DNA of 64,000 bases, taken from NCBI GenBank assembly GCA_002706095.1, contig PAJP01000005.1, forward strand, positions 1 through 64,000. Direction: 5' to 3'. This document shows positions 54,337 through 61,135 of this stretch, one piece after another. The position numbers were made by a program, and so were the translations under genes. The DNA comes from Methylophaga sp. (GTDB lineage: Bacteria; Pseudomonadota; Gammaproteobacteria; Nitrosococcales; Methylophagaceae). The notes under the pieces are model-generated. The model did no database searches and had not been told where the DNA came from. It saw only the letters and a program-made list of their open reading frames with translations. Position 1 is the stretch's first letter. The number at the start of each line of letters is the position of its first letter.

Positions 54337-56474
54337 GACTTCACTCCAGCAACCAATGGCTCGGCAAACAGTTTTTTATCCAGCAAGACATTTCGAATAA
54401 AGTGTAGATAACTCAATATCTGCTTAGGAATGGATTCATCAAAATGCACGATGTCTGAGGTATAAGGCTGTAACCACCCTATCATTTTATCCAGCTGCCC
54501 TAATGCACTCACTCTATGTTGGGCAGTCGGTGTCTCAAACACGCTAATCAATGCCTTATTCAAATTTTGTTTGTACCATTTCCAATCATCATTGAGACCA
54601 GCTGCTGCTGAAAGTCGCTGTTCAACATCATCAATCTCCATCAATGCATGTCCGACAATCTGAACTGAGAAGCAGGTTTTTAATAGTTTTTTATATTGCT
54701 GGGGTGAATCACCAGCAAAACCATAGGACTGACTTAATAAGTCCCGGGTCTGACTCTCAAACTGATGACGGCGCTGAGAATGCTGACGACTGAATAAAGT
54801 ACTTATCTGATGACGCATTTCCGTATTAAGACGTTGCCAGACAAAACGATTATCAGCAGGAATAATCACGGTCAAAATAACGACCACCATACTCTGTGCC
54901 AATATCAAGGCGATATAGTTATTTAATGTCGCTGCCGAATTGTAAACCGCTTGATTTAATGGAATAGCGCCCAAGCAAAAGAAGATAAGCAAGCCCATAC
55001 CATAACCTGCGTATTTGGGCTTTGTGGAAAGATAGAGCCCTACAGTTAGAGGGAGAGCCAGGGCAAAACATAATAAGGCAAAGCCATCCAAATGTGGCAG
55101 AAGCAAAAGATTAACAACAAAGCCAGCCAAGGCAGCTGCGACAGTTCCAACGGTAATTTGTTTTGCTGATCTGGCCGGATTCGGTGTTGTTGTCACAATC
55201 GCAGAAATCGCAATAGCGACCATGGCAAAGGTATTGCCACTAGGCCAGGCCGTTTCGATCCAAAATGTACCAAATAACAGTACGATAAGACTGGTTCTTA
55301 ATCCGGTTATCAACGCCCCAATCGGATTCATTTTAGTGCTGAATGTAATACGTTGTCGTTCATAATGGTGTTGTTCAGCAGCCAGAGTTGACTGTGTTTC
55401 ACAATACACACGCATTTCATCAAACAGACGAAAAATCAACTCACAAGCAGTATCAAAATCAAGCTTAGTAGCTTCGCTGATATGGCCGGGTAGAAACTCA
55501 CGCTCCTCACGAATCTTCTGTCTTAATTGTGTTTGTGCGTAGTCAATCTGCTTTGCTAGATCTAAAGCCTGTTGTGAAGTCAGTGTTGCCTGACGCACAG
55601 GTGCCAATGTCTGTTTAACAGTCTTTAAACAGCGTTCAATCGCCACCATGACAGAAGTCGGTGCATCCTGTCTGACACGACCTAATAACGTATGTAAACC
55701 AGCATAACGTGTCGTTAGCTGCATAAACTCCTGGTTTAACCGTGCCAGCCTTTGTTTACGTATTTTAGTAGAATAATCTTCTATACCACTGACATAACTA
55801 AGGTTTTCCAGATAAACAGACTGGGTGGCAAACGTCATCATTTTCGTTTCATAGTGTGTTTGCTGATCGGGGTTATCCAGACTGTTAATGATGAAATCAG
55901 CAAAATCACCAAAGCGTTGACTGACCGCTTTTTGAATCGCCTGACCCGATGTTTGTGGAAATAAGGTGGCACTGATCACCGTCGCAATGAAGATACCAAG
56001 ACTAATTTCCAGTACTCGCCATACCGCTAACATAAATGCCATATCGGGATTTTGTATAGCAGGTATGCCTATCAATGTGGCTGTATATCCCGCAAGGACA
56101 AAAGCATAGGAACGATAATCCCGAAATGCCATCGCCCCAGCAGCACAAAGACCAATCCAAACAGCTGCTGCTAACAGAAACAACACACGTTCCTGAGCAA
56201 CTAATGCGACCAAAATAAGCATCACCACACAGCCAATCAAGGTGCCGAGAAAGCGGAATAAACCTTTGACCAACACCTGCCCACTCTGTGGCTGCATGAC
56301 AATAATCACCGTGATAGAGGCTACGGCCGGTTGGGGCAATTCCAGGCGCATGGCAAGCCATAAAGTCAGAAACACAGCGACCAGACCTTGAATAATAAAA
56401 TTCCAGGTCAGGCCATCCGCATTCAGCCATTGCTTTGCAGCCTGCTTTAGACTCAGCGTTAGGTTGGAAGCCAT
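54333..56474 (-). CDS. FUSC-family (AaeB-like) efflux permease
   Basis: Inner-membrane permease of 713 residues, homologous to the p-hydroxybenzoate/aromatic acid efflux pump AaeB. Two blocks of membrane helices (about 25-180 and 385-540), each with a soluble domain after it, give the family's duplicate layout. Recognisable segments: FIIQGLVAVFLTLWLAMRLE and VASITVIIVMQPQSGQVLVKG. It follows the outer-membrane-factor gene directly, and the following DUF1656 and adaptor genes complete a tripartite pump. Confidence 0.93.
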   Translation of the reverse strand: MASNLTLSLKQAAKQWLNADGLTWNFIIQGLVAVFLTLWLAMRLELPQPAVASITVIIVMQPQSGQVLVKGLFRFLGTLIGCVVMLILVALVAQERVLFLLAAAVWIGLCAAGAMAFRDYRSYAFVLAGYTATLIGIPAIQNPDMAFMLAVWRVLEISLGIFIATVISATLFPQTSGQAIQKAVSQRFGDFADFIINSLDNPDQQTHYETKMMTFATQSVYLENLSYVSGIEDYSTKIRKQRLARLNQEFMQLTTRYAGLHTLLGRVRQDAPTSVMVAIERCLKTVKQTLAPVRQATLTSQQALDLAKQIDYAQTQLRQKIREEREFLPGHISEATKLDFDTACELIFRLFDEMRVYCETQSTLAAEQHHYERQRITFSTKMNPIGALITGLRTSLIVLLFGTFWIETAWPSGNTFAMVAIAISAIVTTTPNPARSAKQITVGTVAAALAGFVVNLLLLPHLDGFALLCFALALPLTVGLYLSTKPKYAGYGMGLLIFFCLGAIPLNQAVYNSAATLNNYIALILAQSMVVVILTVIIPADNRFVWQRLNTEMRHQISTLFSRQHSQRRHQFESQTRDLLSQSYGFAGDSPQQYKKLLKTCFSVQIVGHALMEIDDVEQRLSAAAGLNDDWKWYKQNLNKALISVFETPTAQHRVSALGQLDKMIGWLQPYTSDIVHFDESIPKQILSYLHFIRNVLLDKKLFAEPLVAGVKS

Positions 56475-57947
56475 TTACCGTGGCACCTGGTACTGAAGTG
56501 CAGCCTGCTGTGGGCTATCATTAGCTACTGTCAGACCACCACCCAATGCAATGATGAGATCAGCTCGGTATTGCAGCGCCTGAGCATTAATCTGTTGTGA
56601 GAAAAACTGTTGTTGTAACCAGGCCAATCTGGCATCCAATACAGGTAAATAATCAGTCAGCCCAACGTTATAGGCATCATTCGCGTGGATATAGGCTTGA
56701 TGTGATGCCTTGATAGCAGACGCCAGAGTCGTTGATTGCGATATCGCACTTTTAAGTGAAACGGCACTGTCTGAAATTTGCTGCATCGCATCACTTAAGG
56801 TTTTTCTGTATAAAGCCACTGCCATATCATAATTGGCTGTCGCCGCCGATAACTGACCACGAATTCTGCCTGCGTCAAAAATCGGTAGTGATATCGCTGG
56901 ACCTGCTTCATAGGTCAGTTTGTCATGACTAAAGACACTGAACATGCCACCGTTAACGGCCATAAAACCAATAGCAGCGGACAGGTTAATATTCGGGTAA
57001 AAAGCCGTATGAGCGATATCAATGTGTTTATTGGCACTGAATACTAACCAACGGCTCGCTACCACATCTGGGCGATGCCCAAGTAATTCAGCTGGAATAT
57101 GACTAGGTAATGACACCTCATCTATTAGCTGTAAGTGTGGTGTGTTAATGCTGTCAGCGAAAGCCGGATCTTTACCTAATAAGGCTGCAATAGTATGTCT
57201 CGCTGTTACGATATGATCCTTAACAGCTTCGAATTTAGCTTCAGCATCGGCAAGCTGAGTTTCAGCCTGATATACAGCCACTTCTGTATTCAGGCCCATG
57301 GTTAATTGGGTTTTAATTACATCAAGTTTCTCTTGATAGCTGTTTACAGCCTGTTTCGCCAGCTCCAGCTCGGCGTTATTCAGAGACAGTTGAATATACG
57401 CTGAGATGAGTGCCGATTCGATATTCAGTTTTGCTATCTGACTTTTTGCTGTTTGTTTTTTAATCTCACTTAATGCCACTTCACTCTGCATGGCGTTTTT
57501 ATGCCAGATATCCGGATCATAGTGCAGGCTGAGCAAGCCCGTATTATTCCAACTGCTTGTACCGCCTAATTCACCTGGCCCATAGAAATAATCTGTCGGC
57601 CAGCGTTTACGATTAATTTGCCCCTCAGCATCGATTGTTGGCGATAAAGCAGCATCGGTCTGTGCCGCTAATGATGTAGCCAGCCTAATCCTTGACTGTG
57701 CTTCCTGTACCGATGGGCTCTGGCTGACAGCAAGCTGCATTAATTGATTCAGTTGTTCATCCTGAAAACACTGCCACCACTGATCTGTTGGCCACGCCGC
57801 ATCTTCTTGTATGTCTTGCACATGTTCACTTAATTGATACGAGCTATCTGCAGGCACATCACTCTGCGGCACTATGCCTTCAGAGCTGATGCATGCTGAC
57901 AATAGCAACAATGCTAGATAAGGAAAGAGGAGTAATAACGTTTTCAC
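56475..57947 (-). CDS. NodT-family outer-membrane efflux lipoprotein
   Basis: Outer-membrane channel of the efflux pump, about 490 residues. The start is set at the GTG 57947 (VKTLLLLFPYLALLLLSAC), giving a lipoprotein signal with lipobox LLSA|C; the long frame begins with a TTG and adds 25 unlikely residues. Two outer-membrane-efflux repeats are visible (QSRIRLATSLAAQTDAALSP; AGPAISLPIFDAGRIRGQLS). It is the first gene of the operon, divergent from a LysR gene, with a dyad operator between them. Confidence 0.9.
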   Translation of the reverse strand: MKTLLLLFPYLALLLLSACISSEGIVPQSDVPADSSYQLSEHVQDIQEDAAWPTDQWWQCFQDEQLNQLMQLAVSQSPSVQEAQSRIRLATSLAAQTDAALSPTIDAEGQINRKRWPTDYFYGPGELGGTSSWNNTGLLSLHYDPDIWHKNAMQSEVALSEIKKQTAKSQIAKLNIESALISAYIQLSLNNAELELAKQAVNSYQEKLDVIKTQLTMGLNTEVAVYQAETQLADAEAKFEAVKDHIVTARHTIAALLGKDPAFADSINTPHLQLIDEVSLPSHIPAELLGHRPDVVASRWLVFSANKHIDIAHTAFYPNINLSAAIGFMAVNGGMFSVFSHDKLTYEAGPAISLPIFDAGRIRGQLSAATANYDMAVALYRKTLSDAMQQISDSAVSLKSAISQSTTLASAIKASHQAYIHANDAYNVGLTDYLPVLDARLAWLQQQFFSQQINAQALQYRADLIIALGGGLTVANDSPQQAALQYQVPR

Positions 57948-58034
57948 AGTCTGTTCAAAACAGTCTTTATAAGTTAAATGGCAGGCTATTTTATTTGCGT
58001 TCAATCTATCAATAAACAGCAATTAATGTTAATA

Positions 58035-58057
58035 ATTGTTACAAAACTCGTAACAAT
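58035..58057. promoter_or_regulatory. LysR-type dyad operator
   Basis: Perfect inverted repeat ATTGTTAC / GTAACAAT with a 7-base spacer, 9 bases before the LysR gene start and about 88 bases before the efflux operon start. The position suits autorepression and control of the divergent operon. Confidence 0.7.
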
Positions 58058-58066
58058 AGGTGACAG

Positions 58067-58981
58067 ATGGATACGATTGACTCAATGAAAACCTTTTTAC
58101 AGGTCATTGAAAGTGGCAGCTTTACTAAAGCAGCAGAAAGATTAGAAACCAGTTCAGCCAATGTGTCACGTGCAATATCAGCATTAGAACAACACCTTAG
58201 CACCCGTTTATTACACAGAACCACACGCCGGATAGCATTAACTGAAGCGGGTCAACGCTACCTGCTGCGTTGTGAACAGATATTAGCGAATGTGGAAGAA
58301 GCGGAAGCGGAAGCACGTGATGCTCAGATGAATCCGGTAGGTCGGCTCAGACTTCACACGATGCCAGCATTGGCAAACAAATATATTGTTAAAGCCGTCA
58401 CCGCCTACAGAGAGCTTTACCCAGCAGTTTCGTTTGATATCACACTGGCAAACCGTATTCCTGATTTGATTGAGGAAGGTATTGATGTCTCGATCATCAT
58501 GGCACCACAACTGTCTGACTCCAGTCTGATATCAAAGATCATAGGTCAGACCTATAGTATTTTATGTGTATCGCCCGATTACCTGGCGGAATATGGTATG
58601 CCAACAACCCCCACAGAGGTCGAAGCACACCAATGTATAAAGATGGCATCTACCGTACTGCCATTAGATCACTGGGAGATGACCTCAGACCATGGGGATG
58701 CCATTATTGAGATCAAAAACTCACCGTTTCAGGTCAATGTCAGCAGTACCGTGAAAGAAGCCATCCTGCATGGGATGGGAATAGGTATGGTGCCTATATT
58801 CAATGTAACGAATGAACTTGCATCAGGCTCATTGATACGAGTATTACCTGATTACCGTGGCACGCTCTTTAATGTTTATGCCCTTTATCCATCACGCGCT
58901 TATCTTGATGCAAAAACCAGTAGCTGGGTCGACTTTTTACGTGACAATTTGCCTGATGCCCTCGCCAGGGATGTGAACTGA
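58067..58981 (+). CDS. LysR-family regulator of the divergent efflux operon
   Basis: 304-residue regulator. N-terminal helix-turn-helix (MKTFLQVIESGSFTKAAERL, SSANVSRAISALEQHL) and C-terminal substrate-binding domain (GRLRLHTMPALANKYIVKAV). Its wording is that of the DsdC/AaeR-like LysR branch that begins MDTIDSMKTFLQVIE. AGGTGA precedes the ATG. Divergence from an aromatic-acid-type pump suggests an AaeR-like role, sensing the exported acid; inferred. Confidence 0.92.
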   Translation: MDTIDSMKTFLQVIESGSFTKAAERLETSSANVSRAISALEQHLSTRLLHRTTRRIALTEAGQRYLLRCEQILANVEEAEAEARDAQMNPVGRLRLHTMPALANKYIVKAVTAYRELYPAVSFDITLANRIPDLIEEGIDVSIIMAPQLSDSSLISKIIGQTYSILCVSPDYLAEYGMPTTPTEVEAHQCIKMASTVLPLDHWEMTSDHGDAIIEIKNSPFQVNVSSTVKEAILHGMGIGMVPIFNVTNELASGSLIRVLPDYRGTLFNVYALYPSRAYLDAKTSSWVDFLRDNLPDALARDVN

Positions 58982-58994
58982 AGGCAAATTAAAT

Positions 58995-59017
58995 GACGGC
59001 TCTTATCCAGAGCCGTC
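58995..59017. terminator. Hairpin between convergent genes
   Basis: Perfect 9-bp stem GACGGCTCT / AGAGCCGTC with a 5-base loop, between the LysR stop and the flavodoxin stop. T-tracts are short on both sides, but the location favours a shared terminator. Confidence 0.75.
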
Positions 59018-59028
59018 CTGAAACAAGT

Positions 59029-59544
59029 TTATGCTGCTTTTAACAAGCTCGATTTGAGTTGTTCGCACCATTGTTCAAGTCTACCTTCGGTCAACTCAGG
59101 TTGGCAGTCTTCATCCAGAGCCAAACCGACAAAAAACTGCTTATCTGCGGTTAAGGCTTTTGAGGCATCAAACTCATACCCCTCAACTGGCCAATGCCCG
59201 ATAACTTTGGCGCCTTTGGCCACCACTTTGTCATGCAACATGCCCATGGCATCCTGAAACCATTCGGCATAGGCAAATTGATCGCCCATCCCCAAAAACG
59301 CCACTGTTTTACTGGAAAAGTCAGTATCATCAATTTCATCCCAGACATCCTGCCAATCTGCCTGAACCTCACCGTAATCCCAGGTTGGAATGGCAAAAAT
59401 GATATGGTCAAAAAACTCCAGCGCCGCCAGCCCGACGTCTTTCACATCAAAGAGTTCAACCTGATCTTCACCTAGAATTTTCGCTATTTTCACGGCCGCA
59501 TCTGAGGTATTACCTGTGGTTGAACCATAAATAACTGCAATCAT
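59029..59544 (-). CDS. Flavodoxin
   Basis: Small FMN electron carrier, 171 residues. The phosphate-binding loop is GSTTGNTSD (8-16), followed by aromatic FMN-stacking segments (TWDYGEVQADW, GMGDQFAYAEWF). It is of the long-chain type, with the extra loop near 120-140. AGGTGA lies before the ATG, and a strong Fur-box match sits 31 bases further upstream, so it is probably the iron-starvation substitute for ferredoxin. Whether FldA or FldB is not decided. Confidence 0.95.
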   Translation of the reverse strand: MIAVIYGSTTGNTSDAAVKIAKILGEDQVELFDVKDVGLAALEFFDHIIFAIPTWDYGEVQADWQDVWDEIDDTDFSSKTVAFLGMGDQFAYAEWFQDAMGMLHDKVVAKGAKVIGHWPVEGYEFDASKALTADKQFFVGLALDEDCQPELTEGRLEQWCEQLKSSLLKAA

Positions 59545-59574
59545 TACTCACCTACTTGCATTGAATTAGCACAT

Positions 59575-59593
59575 GCAAATGATATTCATTATT
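59575..59593. promoter_or_regulatory. Fur box upstream of flavodoxin
   Basis: GCAAATGATATTCATTATT matches the 19-base Fur consensus GATAATGATAATCATTATC at 15 of 19 positions by direct comparison. The site begins 31 bases upstream of the flavodoxin start, overlapping the expected promoter. Confidence 0.8.
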
Positions 59594-59648
59594 ATTTAAT
59601 AATTCAATAGGCAATCGTCCTGGGAATAAATCAGCGAGTATTGCCCTA

Positions 59649-60431
59649 CTACAATTGCGGGCTTCTTGTACCTGCTTGTCGCGCTTCAATGGCTTCTTGT
59701 TTTAGCTCACCGACCCATTCCATAGCTGCTTCATAAGCATTGACCCAAGTGGGTACATCCACCATGGTGGCCGTCATATGGCTAGCGGGCTGTTCATCCA
59801 TGCTGCCAAACTGAAAGCTCATCCAATTCGCACACTCATCCAGACTTTTTACTTCCGGGTTACGGAAATCATTCACTTGATAACGACTTCCCTCTTTGTT
59901 GAATACCAGCCCCATGATGGTATCTGCATTTAATGTGCGGGGTGGCGTAATTTGTGTACTGGACGCCCCTAAACAATTGATTTTGCCATGTGGGAAAATC
60001 CAGTCCAGAGGTCCGGCATTATCAAAGGGTTGACCATATTGGTTTATCAAAGACTGGCGATAGTCAGCCACGCTAAGCGGATCAACATCGTTTTGTCTGA
60101 CGCGATAAATGGCGACTAAGCGGCCTGCTTTGGGTAATGGCGTGAATATCAGTTTAAAACTATCTGCCTTGCTCTGACCTTGCTCGGTTTCTTCAATATG
60201 GGCTGAAAGGCTATGAATAAAACTTGGCGTTTTATATGTTTTTGCGCCATCACTGTAGGTGTAATATTGCTTTTCTTCCTCAATCACACTGGCATTAACA
60301 CCGTAATCCAGTAAAGCACCTTTAGCTTCGTCAATGCTCATGCCAAGCTGCAGGCCGGCCATATCCACATCATCTGCCAATGCAGAACAGCTAAACAATA
60401 TAGCTGCAAAATAGGGGATAAACGTTTTCAT
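59649..60431 (-). CDS. Exported protein of unknown function
   Basis: 260-residue periplasmic protein with signal peptide MKTFIPYFAAILFSCSALA. It contains a segment like AGLQLGMSIDEAKGALLDYG, a stretch common in small exported proteins of unknown role, and two Cys (INCLGAS, DECANW) that could form a disulphide. GAGGA precedes the ATG. It stands alone between the flavodoxin and cupin genes; no function can be assigned. Confidence 0.7.
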   Translation of the reverse strand: MKTFIPYFAAILFSCSALADDVDMAGLQLGMSIDEAKGALLDYGVNASVIEEEKQYYTYSDGAKTYKTPSFIHSLSAHIEETEQGQSKADSFKLIFTPLPKAGRLVAIYRVRQNDVDPLSVADYRQSLINQYGQPFDNAGPLDWIFPHGKINCLGASSTQITPPRTLNADTIMGLVFNKEGSRYQVNDFRNPEVKSLDECANWMSFQFGSMDEQPASHMTATMVDVPTWVNAYEAAMEWVGELKQEAIEARQAGTRSPQL

Positions 60432-60536
60432 ATTCTGTTCCTCAATGGGATGGATAAATCTGGGCTGACGATATAAAACAATTTATCGACAATGACAATA
60501 TCCCTTTTATCATAATCCTCATTGAGGTATAAAACG

Positions 60537-60983
60537 TTACGCGGATAAGGCAGATTGTTGTGCCTGATAGAGTCCTTCAAATTCATTCATCGTAAATACA
60601 GCCAGGATATTTTGCTCATCATCGAGGATTTCATACATCGGTCCTTCTGTGCCACGAATACTGAATAAAACCACCGTATCTTCATCGCCACCACATTCTC
60701 TGTGTGGCTCAGTATCAGGTTGGCTTATGGTATATGAGCCGGTTGGACGTTTTTCTTTTAACTTACCATTGGCATCATACAAACAGTGCTCACCTTGAAT
60801 AACAAAGGTGTGGTTAACAGCACAGTGGCGATGTAACACGATAGGATCATTGGCTGCGAATTTAAATAGCACTTCCACCACTTTGTTGTCCCGGTCAACA
60901 TCCAACACCGAATATTGAAAATTGTCGAACACCTCAAGTCGTTGCCAGTGGATGTTTTGATCATTAAATTGGTGTAGCTGCAT
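60537..60983 (-). CDS. Small cupin-fold protein
   Basis: 148-residue single-domain cupin. Metal-type residues appear in LHRHCAVNHTFVIQGE (two His of cupin motif 1 and a Glu), with a second His in EPHRECGGDE. The remainder is a beta-sandwich pattern. Relatives act as dioxygenases or as ligand-binding or ChrR-like domains; which is not resolvable. AAGGAGAG precedes the ATG. Confidence 0.8.
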   Translation of the reverse strand: MQLHQFNDQNIHWQRLEVFDNFQYSVLDVDRDNKVVEVLFKFAANDPIVLHRHCAVNHTFVIQGEHCLYDANGKLKEKRPTGSYTISQPDTEPHRECGGDEDTVVLFSIRGTEGPMYEILDDEQNILAVFTMNEFEGLYQAQQSALSA

Positions 60984-61092
60984 TTCTCTCTCCTTTTCTA
61001 ATTATATGTCAGTGACATACATCAACTCTAAAGATGAGAATACATGCTACGCCAGCGATATTTGCCTGCGTAAAAGCAGGACTTTTACCCAT

Positions 61093-61130
61093 AATACAAT
61101 CAGGGCTAACCATTCAGCCCTGATTGTATT
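61093..61130. terminator. Rho-independent terminator of czcA
   Basis: Perfect 15-bp stem (61093-61107 with 61116-61130, 8-base loop), beginning six bases beyond the czcA stop. The T-run is on the plus strand; on the minus strand it is short, so it may serve either direction. Confidence 0.85.
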
Positions 61131-61135
61131 TTTAT

